Positions 44,158 through 53,171 are shown, counted from the stretch's first letter. The stretch: 64,000 nucleotides of DNA from 630D-37 sp037478835 (GCA_037478835.1 JBBFLV010000002.1:186001-250000); one strand, 5' to 3'. Program-made: numbers and translations. The notes: a model not told the origin generated them from the sequence alone.

Positions 44158-46851
44158 GAGCATTCCGAGCAAAGCCTCCACCGAGGGGGCATGGAAGTGG
44201 AACACGCGCCGGCCTTGGGAGAGCAAAGCCTCGATATCTCCCAGGGCCTGGGCGTATTGGAGGGTGCCGAAGGTCAATCCTTGGGATGGGATGGCGAGAT
44301 CGTCGGCTCGCGTTGCAGTGAGCACGATGAAGAGCCCACGGTTCGGCCCCCCCTTGTGATATTGCCCCGTCGAATGCAGGAAGCGTGGGCCGAAGCCTAG
44401 CGTGACGGCACATCTCGTCTGTGCTCTCAATTGCTGTTGCAACCCTTCGAGGGCACGCTCTACCTGTGGCAGACGAGGCAGGAAGGCGTTAATGGCGATG
44501 AAATCACCGGGCTTTGCTTGGGAAATGAACTCCCGTAGGGCGGCGATCTCGGTTTGGGCGGTGATGGGCGATTGAAGCGGTTCTCCCCGCTGATGGCGAG
44601 CAATCTGTTGACGGGCGCGGACCTTGGCCTCCTCCACGTTCGGCTGATCGAAGGCGTTGACGCCCAAGAGCGCACAGGCCACCGCCGTGGCAAACTCCCA
44701 GCGGTAAAATTCCGCACCCAGGGCATAGGGGGAAGCGAAATCGAAGATCAGGATGGGATGGCCGGCGCGTTCGAGTGCTTCTACTTGGGCGTTGAATTTC
44801 CCATCCGAACGGAAGTAGACGAAAAGACGATCGGCGGAATACTCTTCTGGGGCACCGGGGATTTCGCTCACCGGCAGGATGCCTTTGCCTTCCTTGCCGC
44901 TGGATTCGGCGATGAGTTGCTCGACCCAGGCAGAGAAAGAGGCCACCGCAGGATCGGCGAGCAGGGTGAGCTTATCGCGACCTTGAGAGACGGCTTCAGC
45001 CAGGACCAGCCCCAGCATCAGGCCGGGGTTGCGCGCCGGAAGCACTTCGGGGCGGCATTGACGGCGCATGATCTCGGCCTCCTGCAGCAGACGGGAGAGA
45101 TCGATCCCCAGCAAGGCGGCCGGCACCAGGCCGAACGCAGAGAGCGCCGAATAGCGTCCGCCGACGTTCGGATCGGCCAGGAAGATGTGACGGAAGCCCC
45201 GGCTGCGTGCCAGGGTTTCCAGCGAGGTGCCGGGATCGGTGATGGCGACGAATTGTGACCCGCGGGAACCCGTCTGGGCCCAAAAGTATTCCAAGAGGGC
45301 CATCACTTCGGCGGTACCGCCGGATTTGCTGGAAACGATGAAGAGGGTCTGAGAGAGCGGTAGAGAGGCGGCTTTGGCCTGAATTTCCTGGGGATCGGTG
45401 GTATCGAAAATCACACCCTGCAACGATGCCTGGGTGCTGAAGGGGAAAAGGGAGAGGACTTCGGAAGCCAGGGAAGAGCCACCCATCCCCAGCAGGGCAA
45501 AGTGGGTGAAACCTTCCTGTCGAATTTCCTGGGCAAACGCTTGATATTCAGCGATCTGGGCGCGCATGCTGAGGGGTAGATCCAGCCAGCCAAGGCGCCG
45601 ACGAACTTCTTCCTGCCCCTGAGCATCGGCCGTCCATAGGGTGGCATCCCCTTGCCATAGGCGAGGGGCGAGGGAATCGCGCTCAAGGGAAGGCAGACGC
45701 TTCTCAACCTGGACCTGTACAGGTCCTAGCCTGATCCGCTGGGCGCTGAGCCGTTGACGCAGGGTTTGCAAAAGGGCCTCAAATGCTTCGGCGAAGGCAC
45801 GCACGCCTTCTTCTTCCAATTCTTTCATCACCTGATCGAGAGAGATTCCCAATTCCTCCAATTCGTTGAAAAGGCGGCGCGCTTGATCCAGATTTTCCCG
45901 GACGGTAAGGCCAAGACGTCCGTGATCGCGGAAGGCTTCCAGGGTTTGAGGCGGGACGGTGTTGACGGTATGCGGGCCGATCAGGTTGTCGACGTAGAGG
46001 GTATCGGGATAGTTCGGGTTTTTGGTGCTGGTGGAGGCCCAGAGAGGACGTTGCAAGCGGGCGCCGGCAGCGGCAAGGGCCTCCCAACGGGGGCCACGGA
46101 AGGTTTCTTCAAAGATGGCATAGGCCAGGCGGGCATTGGCAATGGCGGCCTGACCGCGCAGGGCGGCGGCGCGCTCCGCTTGGGGATGCTCGGCGCGCAG
46201 GAGGGCTTCCAGGCGGGCGTCGATTTTCGTATCGAGGCGGGAGACAAAGAAGGAGGCGACCGAGGCAACGGGATGGAGGGGCAAGCCGGCGCGCAGGCGA
46301 TCTTCCAGGCCGGAAAGGTAGGCCTCGATCACTTGGCGGTAGCGCTCCAGGGAGAAGATCAGGGTGACGTTGACGTTAATCCCTTCGGCAATGGCCTGAC
46401 GGATGGCCGGTAGCCCTTCGAGCGTGGCCGGGATTTTGATCATCAGGTTGGGGCGGGCGACGCGCTGCCAGAGAGTACGTGCCTGTTCGAGGGTGGGGGC
46501 GGTTTGGTGCGCCAGGCGCGGGTCTACCTCCAGCGAGACATAGCCATCTTCGCCCTGGGTGCTTTCATAGAGGGGGAGGAAGAGATCGCAGGCTTCCTGG
46601 ATATCTTCAATGGCCAGTTGCCAGAAGACGCGCTCTTCATCCCAGCCGGCCCAGGCCAGGGGTTGTAGGGCATCATCGTAATCGGTGGTTTTGGCGATGG
46701 CGTTGTGGAAGATGGTGGGGTTGGAGGTGATGCCGCGGATTTCGCCCTGCTGGATGAGCCGTGCCAGCTCACCATTGCGCAGCAGACGGCGCTGAATGTT
46801 ATCGTACCAGAGGGATTGACCGTATTCGATTAGGCGGGTAGTGAGGAGCAT
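44146..46851 (-). CDS. Bifunctional transaldolase / glucose-6-phosphate isomerase
   Basis: The protein is 901 residues. The N-terminal half (about 1-365) is a transaldolase of the TalB-like group: GITSNPTIFHNAI at the start, the Schiff-base Lys in LMIKIPATLEGLPA near 134, and an ASTSTKNPNYPDT segment. The C-terminal half is a phosphoglucose isomerase with LLGMGGSSLASEVL, FIVSSKSGGTAE and LHSTGQYHKGGPN. The fusion is known in several bacteria, including Chloroflexota, and links the non-oxidative pentose phosphate pathway with glycolysis. TGG-TAAAAT ends 6 nt before the ATG. Confidence 0.94.
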   Translation of the reverse strand: MLLTTRLIEYGQSLWYDNIQRRLLRNGELARLIQQGEIRGITSNPTIFHNAIAKTTDYDDALQPLAWAGWDEERVFWQLAIEDIQEACDLFLPLYESTQGEDGYVSLEVDPRLAHQTAPTLEQARTLWQRVARPNLMIKIPATLEGLPAIRQAIAEGINVNVTLIFSLERYRQVIEAYLSGLEDRLRAGLPLHPVASVASFFVSRLDTKIDARLEALLRAEHPQAERAAALRGQAAIANARLAYAIFEETFRGPRWEALAAAGARLQRPLWASTSTKNPNYPDTLYVDNLIGPHTVNTVPPQTLEAFRDHGRLGLTVRENLDQARRLFNELEELGISLDQVMKELEEEGVRAFAEAFEALLQTLRQRLSAQRIRLGPVQVQVEKRLPSLERDSLAPRLWQGDATLWTADAQGQEEVRRRLGWLDLPLSMRAQIAEYQAFAQEIRQEGFTHFALLGMGGSSLASEVLSLFPFSTQASLQGVIFDTTDPQEIQAKAASLPLSQTLFIVSSKSGGTAEVMALLEYFWAQTGSRGSQFVAITDPGTSLETLARSRGFRHIFLADPNVGGRYSALSAFGLVPAALLGIDLSRLLQEAEIMRRQCRPEVLPARNPGLMLGLVLAEAVSQGRDKLTLLADPAVASFSAWVEQLIAESSGKEGKGILPVSEIPGAPEEYSADRLFVYFRSDGKFNAQVEALERAGHPILIFDFASPYALGAEFYRWEFATAVACALLGVNAFDQPNVEEAKVRARQQIARHQRGEPLQSPITAQTEIAALREFISQAKPGDFIAINAFLPRLPQVERALEGLQQQLRAQTRCAVTLGFGPRFLHSTGQYHKGGPNRGLFIVLTATRADDLAIPSQGLTFGTLQYAQALGDIEALLSQGRRVFHFHAPSVEALLGMLSAQ

Positions 46852-46857
46852 GGGGAA

Positions 46858-46866
46858 ATTTTACCA
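46858..46866 (-). promoter_or_regulatory. Extended -10 element giving a probable leaderless tal-pgi transcript
   Basis: Minus-strand TGG-TAAAAT, then 6 nt (TTCCCC), then the ATG at 46851. Confidence 0.5.
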
Positions 46867-46935
46867 TAGGGGGAGGGAGGAGGTTGGGATGATAGAGGTT
46901 AGGAGGGTAGAGGTTGGAAGGAGAAGGGGAAGTGA
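46864..46935 (+). repeat. Purine-rich GGTTAGGAGGGTAGA intergenic tract
   Basis: A run of GGAGG, GAGGTTAGGAGGG and GGTTGGAAGG words without coding sense. Its reverse complement resembles 9735-9770. Confidence 0.5.
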
Positions 46936-47043
46936 CAGAATCACCATAAAATGATGACAAATCCCACTGAACGTTTGCCATTTTTTCGTTACAATTGCTA
47001 TACCCCTCGCTCGAAATCTTGTATTCCATTCCTGGAGGAAGGT

Positions 47044-47982
47044 ATGAACTATAAAGTTTCTATCATCGGTGCGGGCATGACCGGCTCTACCACGGCGCAC
47101 TGGCTGGCGGAACGTGAACTGGCGGATATCGTGTTGGTAGATGTGGTAGAGGGTATGCCCCAGGGCAAAGGGCTGGACCTTTTGGAGGCGATGCCCATCA
47201 TCGGGAAAGACGTGCATATTGTAGGTTCCAACGGCTATGAAGAGACGAAAAATTCGGATGTGGTGGTGATCACCGCCGGCTTGCCGCGCAAACCGGGCAT
47301 GTCGCGTGAGGATTTGCTCACCGCCAATGCCGAGATCGTGCGCAAGGCGACGCTGGAATCGCTGAAATATTCTCCGGATGCCATCTTCGTGGTCCTCACC
47401 AACCCGTTGGATACGATGGCGTATCTGACGATGAAGGTCGGCAAATTGCCGCCACATCGGGTAGTGGGGCAAGCGGGTGTGTTGGATTCGGCCCGCATGC
47501 GCGCTTTTGTTGCCATGGAGACCGGCGTGAGCGTAGAGAACATTCACTGCTATGTGCTCGGCGGTCATGGGGATGAGATGGTGCCTTTGACCCGTCACTC
47601 GAACATCGCCGGCATTCCGCTGCGGGAGTATCTGCCGGCGGATAGGCTGGAGGCGATCGTCAACCGCACGCGCAAGGGTGGCGGCGAGATCGTCAACCTG
47701 CTCAAGACCGGTTCGGCCTACTATGCTCCGGCGGCCGCAGTGGCGCAGATGGTGGAAGCGATCCTGAAGGATAAGCACCTGATCGTGCCGGCTTCTGCGT
47801 ATATGCAGGGTGAGTACGGGCTCAAGGATATCTTCTTCGGCGTGCCGGTGCAATTAGGGCGCAAAGGTGTGGAGCGCATCATCGAGTACAGCCTGGATGC
47901 CGAGGAGAAAGCGGCTTTGGAGAAATCGGCGGCGGCGGTGCAGGAAAGCATTCGCACGCTCCATTCGCTGGTGCAAATTTAA
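47044..47982 (+). CDS. mdh: Malate dehydrogenase, LDH-like type
   Basis: The protein is 312 residues from ATG 47044, with GGAGGAAGG directly upstream; the frame is open further 5' to 46951 but without a ribosome site. NAD-binding IGAGMTGSTTAHWLA is near residue 8. The active-site Arg loop GLPRKPGMSREDLL has the Arg that marks malate rather than lactate specificity. The catalytic His is in VLGGHGDEMVPL near 176. It oxidises malate to oxaloacetate, the substrate of the citrate synthase encoded next. An intrinsic terminator separates the two. Confidence 0.95.
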   Translation: MNYKVSIIGAGMTGSTTAHWLAERELADIVLVDVVEGMPQGKGLDLLEAMPIIGKDVHIVGSNGYEETKNSDVVVITAGLPRKPGMSREDLLTANAEIVRKATLESLKYSPDAIFVVLTNPLDTMAYLTMKVGKLPPHRVVGQAGVLDSARMRAFVAMETGVSVENIHCYVLGGHGDEMVPLTRHSNIAGIPLREYLPADRLEAIVNRTRKGGGEIVNLLKTGSAYYAPAAAVAQMVEAILKDKHLIVPASAYMQGEYGLKDIFFGVPVQLGRKGVERIIEYSLDAEEKAALEKSAAAVQESIRTLHSLVQI

Positions 47983-47983
47983 G

Positions 47984-48012
47984 AGGGCATGGTTCGCCAT
48001 GCCCTTTCTTTT
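47984..48012 (+). terminator. Intrinsic terminator or attenuator between mdh and citrate synthase
   Basis: AGGGCATGG-TTCG-CCATGCCCT is a perfect 9-bp stem with a UUCG tetraloop, followed by TTCTTTT. It starts 2 nt after the mdh stop. It may limit readthrough into the citrate synthase gene, whose start is only 32 nt further on. Confidence 0.85.
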
Positions 48013-48043
48013 CCGGAAAAGAAAAATTCTTTAGGAGGTACCC

Positions 48044-49360
48044 ATGATCCTGTTCGATAAAATTGCCGCCCAGCTTCCGGAATGGCGTGAACGTGTGCGC
48101 CGCCTGACCAAAGAGCATGGGGATGTGGTGATCGATCACGTCACCGTGGGGCAGGTCTACGGCGGAATGCGCGATGTCAAAGTGCTGGTGACCGACATTT
48201 CCTATGTGGACCCGGCGGAGGGCATCCGTTTCCGCGGCTATTCGATCCCGGAAGTTCTTTCGCTGCTGCCCAAACCGGATGGCGCGGATATGCCCTATGT
48301 CGGTGGGTTGTACTATCTGCTGCTGACCGGCGAAATTCCGAGCAAAGCGCAGGCAGAAGAAGTGGAAGCGGAGTGGGGTCGGCGCGCCACCCTTCCCGCC
48401 TATGTCTATGACGTGCTGCGTGCCATGCCGCCGGAAACCCACCCGATGACCCTCTTTTCTCAGGGCATTCTGGCGCTGCAGGTTGGATCGAAGTTTGCCC
48501 GTCGCTATCATGAGGGGATGAAGAAAGACGAATACTGGATGCCTGCCCTGGAGGATAGCCTCGACCTTACGGCGAAGCTGCCGATCCTGGGCGCGTTCAT
48601 CTATCGCCTCAAGTATCGGGACGGGACGGAACCGCGCTGGGACCCGAACCTGGACTACGGTGCCAATTTTGCTCAGATGATCCAGGTGGAGAATCAGCGA
48701 GAATACGCCGATCTCGCCCGCCTGTACTTCATCCTGCATTCCGATCACGAGTCGGGGAACGTCTCGGCGCACACGATGCACCTGGTCGGCTCGGCGCTTT
48801 CGGATCCGTACCTGGCTTTTTCGGCAGCAATGAACGGTTTGGCCGGCCCGTTGCATGGTCTGGCCAATCAGGAATGCCTGGGGTGGCTGATTGAGGTCAA
48901 GAACAAATTCGGCGGCGTGCCGACGCGCGAACAGCTCTATCAGTTTGCCTGGGATACGCTCAATGCCGGTAAGGTCATTCCGGGCTACGGGCATGCCGTC
49001 TTGCGCGTCCCGGATCCGCGCTTCACGGCGCAGATGCAATTTGCTCAGGAGCGCTTCCCGCAGGATGAGCTGGTGCGCCTGGCACAGCTGGTGTTTGAGG
49101 TCGTGCCACAGGTGCTCAAAGAACAAGGGAAAGCGAAGAACCCGGCGCCGAACGTGGATGCGATCAGCGGCACGTTGCAGTACTACTACGGTGTGCGCGA
49201 ATTTGACTTCTACACGGTGCTTTTCGGCATCGGCCGTGCCCTGGGCGTGACGGCGAACTACGTCTGGGCGCGTGCGCTCGGCCAACCGATTGAGCGCCCG
49301 AAATCGGTGACCACGAAGATGCTGGAAGAGGCCGTGGAAAAAGCCTTACAGGCGGCATAA
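48044..49360 (+). CDS. gltA: Citrate synthase, eukaryotic/mitochondrial-type
   Basis: The protein is 438 residues. It closely resembles mitochondrial citrate synthase: SDHESGNVSAHTMHLVGSAL, NGLAGPLHGLANQE (first catalytic His), VIPGYGHAVLRVPDPR (second His) and KNPAPNVDAISG (catalytic Asp) all line up with the pig-heart enzyme. The type II hexameric enterobacterial form has different signatures. It condenses acetyl-CoA with oxaloacetate. AGGAGGTACCC precedes the ATG. It lies directly after mdh, with a terminator behind it. Confidence 0.95.
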   Translation: MILFDKIAAQLPEWRERVRRLTKEHGDVVIDHVTVGQVYGGMRDVKVLVTDISYVDPAEGIRFRGYSIPEVLSLLPKPDGADMPYVGGLYYLLLTGEIPSKAQAEEVEAEWGRRATLPAYVYDVLRAMPPETHPMTLFSQGILALQVGSKFARRYHEGMKKDEYWMPALEDSLDLTAKLPILGAFIYRLKYRDGTEPRWDPNLDYGANFAQMIQVENQREYADLARLYFILHSDHESGNVSAHTMHLVGSALSDPYLAFSAAMNGLAGPLHGLANQECLGWLIEVKNKFGGVPTREQLYQFAWDTLNAGKVIPGYGHAVLRVPDPRFTAQMQFAQERFPQDELVRLAQLVFEVVPQVLKEQGKAKNPAPNVDAISGTLQYYYGVREFDFYTVLFGIGRALGVTANYVWARALGQPIERPKSVTTKMLEEAVEKALQAA

Positions 49361-49380
49361 TCATCCGGCTTAGCCCTAAA

Positions 49381-49413
49381 AAGAGCGACTGTCCGAAGAC
49401 AGTCGCTCTTTTC
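49381..49413 (+). terminator. Intrinsic terminator of the citrate synthase gene
   Basis: AAGAGCGACTGTC-CGAA-GACAGTCGCTCTT is a perfect 13-bp stem followed by TT. It begins 20 nt after the stop codon. Confidence 0.88.
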
Positions 49414-49417
49414 GTGT

Positions 49418-49423
49418 TATAAT
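49418..49423 (+). promoter_or_regulatory. -10 element giving a probable leaderless transcript of the 49431 gene
   Basis: TATAAT lies just after the terminator and is followed by 7 nt (GAATTCT) and ATG 49431. Confidence 0.6.
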
Positions 49424-49430
49424 GAATTCT

Positions 49431-49832
49431 ATGAGCACTTCTACTCCATCTCCGAATGATCGCCGTATTCGATTCGCTATCGTAGGGGGGATCCTGTTGT
49501 TTGTGGCGTTGTTCGGCTTGGCTGTTTACAGTTTGCTCCAACCCTCCACTCCCACCGAGCGCATTCGGGATATTTTCATCATCATCCTGGCCTTGGAATC
49601 GCTGGTGATCGGCGCGGCGTTGATCATCTTGCTGATCCAGCTGGCCGTTCTGATCAACCTGCTGCAGAACGAAGTGCGCCCAATTCTGCAGGCCACCCAG
49701 GAGACGGTGAATAATCTGCGCGGCACCGCCGAATTTTTAGGAGAGAACGTGGTGGAGCCGGTGATTAAGCTGAATAGCTACCTCGCCGGATTGCAACGCG
49801 TGATACAATTGCTTGGCATCAAGCGAAATTAA
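49431..49832 (+). CDS. Small membrane protein, DUF948-like, unknown function
   Basis: The protein is 133 residues. Two membrane segments (about 15-36 and 47-73) are followed by a polar amphipathic helix with QNEVRPILQATQETVNNLRG, the pattern of the DUF948 group often found next to YtxH proteins. ATG 49431 is preferred over an upstream in-frame start at 49422 because the -10 element overlaps the latter. The YtxH-like gene follows 21 nt later, so they form a small operon, probably envelope-stress related by analogy. Confidence 0.75.
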   Translation: MSTSTPSPNDRRIRFAIVGGILLFVALFGLAVYSLLQPSTPTERIRDIFIIILALESLVIGAALIILLIQLAVLINLLQNEVRPILQATQETVNNLRGTAEFLGENVVEPVIKLNSYLAGLQRVIQLLGIKRN

Positions 49833-49853
49833 TTTTGGAAAGGAGTGTGTCCC

Positions 49854-50213
49854 ATGTCTGAACGAGATGAATTCGGTGCTTTTCTGGTAGGCTTCATCGT
49901 TGGCGGCCTGACGGGCGCCATCGTTGCTCTGCTCTTCGCACCCCAATCAGGTGAAGAAACGCGCGCCATGATCCGCGAAAAAGGGATCGAGCTACGGGAT
50001 CGCGCCAGTGAAACGGCGGAAGAGGCCCTGGCTCGTGCCGAAGCGGCGGCCGCCGAAGCCCGTGCTCGCGCCGAAGAACTGAGCCGCGAGGCTCGCGCGC
50101 GCGCCGAGGCCTTGGCCCGTGAGGCCCGTGAACGCGGCGAGAAAGTCGTAGAGGCCGTGCGCCGCGGTCGCAAGGGTGGGCAAGAAAGCACTTCCGAAAG
50201 CCCCTCGGCCTGA
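49854..50213 (+). CDS. YtxH-like protein with long charged coiled coil
   Basis: The protein is 119 residues from ATG 49854, with AAAGGAG upstream. An N-terminal glycine-rich membrane segment (GAFLVGFIVGGLTGAIVALL) ends in FAPQSGEETR, the YtxH signature. An Ala/Arg/Glu-rich coiled coil with repeated ARAEE/AREAR words follows (about 45-105). YtxH proteins are general-stress envelope proteins without a defined reaction. It is paired with the DUF948-like gene. Confidence 0.85.
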   Translation: MSERDEFGAFLVGFIVGGLTGAIVALLFAPQSGEETRAMIREKGIELRDRASETAEEALARAEAAAAEARARAEELSREARARAEALAREARERGEKVVEAVRRGRKGGQESTSESPSA

Positions 50214-50241
50214 TCGCGACGAAATGCTATTGGTTTTCCGG

Positions 50242-50270
50242 ACGGGTTTGCGCCTCGCAAGCCCGTTTTG
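50242..50270 (+). terminator. Intrinsic terminator of the YtxH operon
   Basis: ACGGGTTTGCG-CCT-CGCAAGCCCGT is an 11-bp stem with one G-U pair, followed by TTTGTGTTT. It ends just before the methyltransferase start. Confidence 0.7.
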
Positions 50271-50275
50271 TGTTT

Positions 50276-50917
50276 ATGCGCGCCCTGTTGCGTCTCTTCT
50301 TTTACTTGCTCTACCACCCCTTCGCCTGGGCCTACGATCTGGTGGCCGCCCTGGTTTCCTTCGGAAAATGGCGCGAATGGGTGTTTAGCGTGCTTCCATA
50401 CGTGGAGGGTGTGCGCGTGCTCGAACTCGGTCATGGCCCCGGGCATCTGCAAAAGGCATTGCAGGAACAGGGATTCTCTGCCTTTGGTTTGGATCTCTCG
50501 CGTCAAATGGGAGCATTAGCCCGGCAAAGGCTGGGAGACGCCGCGCGTCTGGTGCAGGCCAAAGCTCAGGCGCTGCCTTTTCCAAAGCAAAGTTTTGCCT
50601 GTCTGATCGCCACCTTTCCAAGCGAATACATCCTTGATCGTTCTACCCTGGAAGAAGCCGAACGTGTGCTCCAGGATGGCGGTAAGATCATCGTCCTTCC
50701 CGGCGTTCGCTTTCGTGCTGCAAAATGGACTTGGAAGTTATTGGGTCGTCTCTGGCAGGCAACAGGACAGGAAGCCCTCCCGCCTCTTCCGGTTCATGGA
50801 AATTTGGAATGGGAGGAGCGGCTCCTGCCCAAAAGGGCGGTGGATGTGATCTTGTGGATCGGCACGAAAAGGGAACTGCCAAAGAAGGAGATGGAAAGCG
50901 ACCAGGTGCAGGCCTGA
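50276..50917 (+). CDS. Class I SAM-dependent methyltransferase (UbiE-like)
   Basis: The protein is 213 residues from ATG 50276; no clear ribosome site is seen, and a GTG at 50270 is the alternative. An amphipathic N-terminus of about 40 residues precedes motif I LELGHGPGHL (near 57), the acidic strand-2 end GLDLSRQM and motif III-like LQDGGKIIVLPG. It methylates an unknown small molecule or quinone-like acceptor. It stands alone after the YtxH terminator. Confidence 0.82.
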   Translation: MRALLRLFFYLLYHPFAWAYDLVAALVSFGKWREWVFSVLPYVEGVRVLELGHGPGHLQKALQEQGFSAFGLDLSRQMGALARQRLGDAARLVQAKAQALPFPKQSFACLIATFPSEYILDRSTLEEAERVLQDGGKIIVLPGVRFRAAKWTWKLLGRLWQATGQEALPPLPVHGNLEWEERLLPKRAVDVILWIGTKRELPKKEMESDQVQA

Positions 50918-51145
50918 GCGTGAGAACGGACGGAATGCGTTTTCTCTTTTTTTCTACTAGGCGGCTCGGTTGATTCACAGATGAGCAAGTGTCATGTGGC
51001 ATGTCATGGCGACCTTACTCGGTGGGGCTCTTCAAGTTTGTAGAGGCTAGCGTTTGCTCTGGAACTGTGGAGATAGGGTGGGCAATCGCCCCTAGAAACG
51101 ACAAATCCTGCGTAAAAGTCATAATTAACGCGTGACCTCCATCAC

Positions 51146-51174
51146 TTGCCTTGTGAGAAGAAACACTATAAAAT
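51146..51174 (+). promoter_or_regulatory. Sigma70-type promoter of the Rrf2 regulator gene
   Basis: TTGCCT (51146-51151), a 17-nt spacer and TAAAAT (51169-51174) precede the gene by about 40 nt. Autoregulation by Rrf2 at this site would be typical. The rest of the 297-nt gap after the methyltransferase shows only a partial GCTAGCGTTTGC repeat near 51045. Confidence 0.6.
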
Positions 51175-51214
51175 AACATAAACAGGTCATCCTTATCTGA
51201 TTTAGAGAGGTGTT

Positions 51215-51646
51215 ATGCAAATCACGAGGCAGGCAGACTACGCCATTCGAGCTATGCTCTACCTGGCACGTGCCGGGAAGGGGCAGCGAGTTGCCACCAG
51301 TGACGTGGCCGAGGCACAACACATTCCCCCCTCGTTTCTGGCAAAGATCGTCTCGCAGCTTTCGATCGCCGGGTTGCTGCACACTTCGCGAGGGGCGCGG
51401 GGTGGGATTACGTTAGCGCGCGATCCATCCCAGATCACTTTGCTAGAGGTGGTAGAAGCCATTGATGGGCCGATCCGACTCAATGAATGCGTAACAGGTG
51501 AGGGAATTTGCGTATTCGAGGGAACCTGCCCGATTAAGCCGGTATGGTGCGATGCCCAGGTAGAACTGGTACGGCGACTGAAGAGCGTCAATTTTGCGAT
51601 GCTGGCGCAGGGTCAGCAGGCAGAGTTTGCCAACGCCATTGGCTAA
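51215..51646 (+). CDS. Rrf2-family transcriptional regulator with a three-cysteine Fe-S motif
   Basis: The protein is 143 residues. An N-terminal winged helix (MQITRQADYAIRAMLYLA) and dimerisation helix are typical of IscR/NsrR/RsrR relatives. Three Cys occur in ECVTGEGICVFEGTC with spacing C-x6-C-x5-C, between the x5/x5 of IscR and the x7/x5 of NsrR, so a [2Fe-2S] or [4Fe-4S] sensor is likely. GAGAGGTG precedes the ATG. No iron-sulfur assembly genes are next to it. It is convergent with a diguanylate cyclase gene 6 nt away. Confidence 0.9.
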   Translation: MQITRQADYAIRAMLYLARAGKGQRVATSDVAEAQHIPPSFLAKIVSQLSIAGLLHTSRGARGGITLARDPSQITLLEVVEAIDGPIRLNECVTGEGICVFEGTCPIKPVWCDAQVELVRRLKSVNFAMLAQGQQAEFANAIG

Positions 51647-51652
51647 AAGCGT

Positions 51653-52882
51653 TTATTTCAGCGGCGTCGTTGGCCGGGTTACCACGAACTCCCCTCTATA
51701 ATACTTTTTGGCCCGATACAGGGCATCATCGGCCGCGCGTAGCAAGTCGGAAGCGTTCAGCGCATGAATGGGATAGGCCGCAATGCCCCCTGAAATGCTC
51801 AACGTGATCCACGCGCCGTTATCCAGCAAATAATAGAATTCCCTCATAGAAAGACTTATTTTCTCGGCGACTTTTTGTGCATCTAGAAGCGTCGTCTTGG
51901 GAAGTACCAGGGTCAACTCGTCACCCCCATACCGTGCCAGGAAATCCGAGGCGCGCAACTCCTTTTGTAAGTGCATTGCTAGGGCTTTAAGAACCCGATC
52001 GCCCGTTTCGTGCCCGTATGTGTCGTTGATGGATTTGAACCCATCCAAGTCCATCATGATCACACAGAGCGGCGTTCCTTGTTGGCGGGCGAGTATCAAT
52101 TCGCTTTCCAAGCGTTCGTCCAGCGCTCGCCGATTGGGTAACCCGGTCAACGTATCGGTATAGGCCTGTTGGCTGACTATCTGATGCAAAAGGGCATTTT
52201 GGATCGCTAGAGCCGCCTGATCGGCTAGTAGCCAAAGCAAATTCATCTCGCCGGGTGGGAAAGGACCCTTCACCGAGCGGGAAAGGTTCATGACCCCTAC
52301 TACCTGTTGATTTGCTTTGAGTGGGATGCCAACGATCGAACCATCCCAGGAGGGAGGAGCGTTTTGGAACAGAGGGTGGGTTTTCATGTCTTCGACGACA
52401 ATTACATTGCCGCTGTGTACAACTGTGTAACTCAAACCATGCGGACGCGGGGTAGCAAAAGGTTGGCTCCGCGGGCCGCTCCGATCACGTGCCGCTCCGA
52501 AATGTAACCGGTTGTTTTGGAAAAGGAAAATGTTCACCGTGCTGGCATGTTTTACCAAACGCATGGCTTCGGCGGCTATTTTTTCCAACACTGTTTGCAA
52601 ATCCAGGCTGGATGTCAGGTTCAGGCTGAGTTCGCGCAGAATTTGCAATTCTTCGGCTTGTTGACGGATTAGGCGGAGTAACTCCTGGTAGATGCGTGCA
52701 TGTCGAATCTCAAAATCTGCCTCATCCAGGTCCCCTTCTTCTTGTGATTCGCCGATCATTTCATCCAGCTGTTGGATCAATTGGGTACAAAACTCTGGAG
52801 AGAGGAATCCTTTCTCCAACTCTCGATCCAGTACCTGCAAAATCATTCGCCATTCCTCCATAATTTCAACATCCCTACACAT
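51653..52882 (-). CDS. GAF-domain diguanylate cyclase
   Basis: The protein is 409 residues. An N-terminal helical region with a coiled coil (about 1-90) leads to a GAF domain (about 100-235), then a GGDEF domain (about 245-405). The active-site motif reads GGDEL, a tolerated variant. An RASD sequence five residues before it is the RxxD product-inhibition site. It should make cyclic di-GMP under control of a ligand or redox signal bound by GAF. No EAL or HD-GYP partner is near. The start at 52882 could instead be ATG 52861. Confidence 0.9.
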   Translation of the reverse strand: MCRDVEIMEEWRMILQVLDRELEKGFLSPEFCTQLIQQLDEMIGESQEEGDLDEADFEIRHARIYQELLRLIRQQAEELQILRELSLNLTSSLDLQTVLEKIAAEAMRLVKHASTVNIFLFQNNRLHFGAARDRSGPRSQPFATPRPHGLSYTVVHSGNVIVVEDMKTHPLFQNAPPSWDGSIVGIPLKANQQVVGVMNLSRSVKGPFPPGEMNLLWLLADQAALAIQNALLHQIVSQQAYTDTLTGLPNRRALDERLESELILARQQGTPLCVIMMDLDGFKSINDTYGHETGDRVLKALAMHLQKELRASDFLARYGGDELTLVLPKTTLLDAQKVAEKISLSMREFYYLLDNGAWITLSISGGIAAYPIHALNASDLLRAADDALYRAKKYYRGEFVVTRPTTPLK

Positions 52883-52898
52883 AAGAGATGCCTTTGTT

Positions 52899-52907
52899 TT
52901 TATACCA
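52899..52907 (-). promoter_or_regulatory. Extended -10 promoter of the diguanylate cyclase gene
   Basis: Minus-strand TGG-TATAAA lies 17 nt before the ATG at 52882. Between it and the cold-shock promoter (52908-53136) no gene or clear signal was found. Confidence 0.5.
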
Positions 52908-53136
52908 CGATTTTCACCTATTTTCCGTAATAGGAATATCCCCCTTTTTTCCTAGTCGCGGCGTTTTTTGGCGCTAAAGGTTCTTCAGGGCTTTGCGTGG
53001 TTTGAATTGACAGAATATCCGATTCATTAATTGCAAAAGAAATGTCCGCTCCGACCTCGCTATGGCACCCAAAAGGCCAATTCCGGCTTGTTTTTTCCAA
53101 TCTTTGAAAAAAGCCCCACCAGTTTCTGCAAAAACC

Positions 53137-53165
53137 TTGACAGGAATCCTCTTTTGATTTATCAT
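53137..53165 (+). promoter_or_regulatory. Strong sigma70-type promoter upstream of the cold-shock gene
   Basis: TTGACA (53137-53142), a 17-nt spacer and TATCAT (53160-53165). Transcription should begin near 53172, about 120 nt before the csp start codon. Confidence 0.75.
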
Positions 53166-53171
53166 TCAGTT

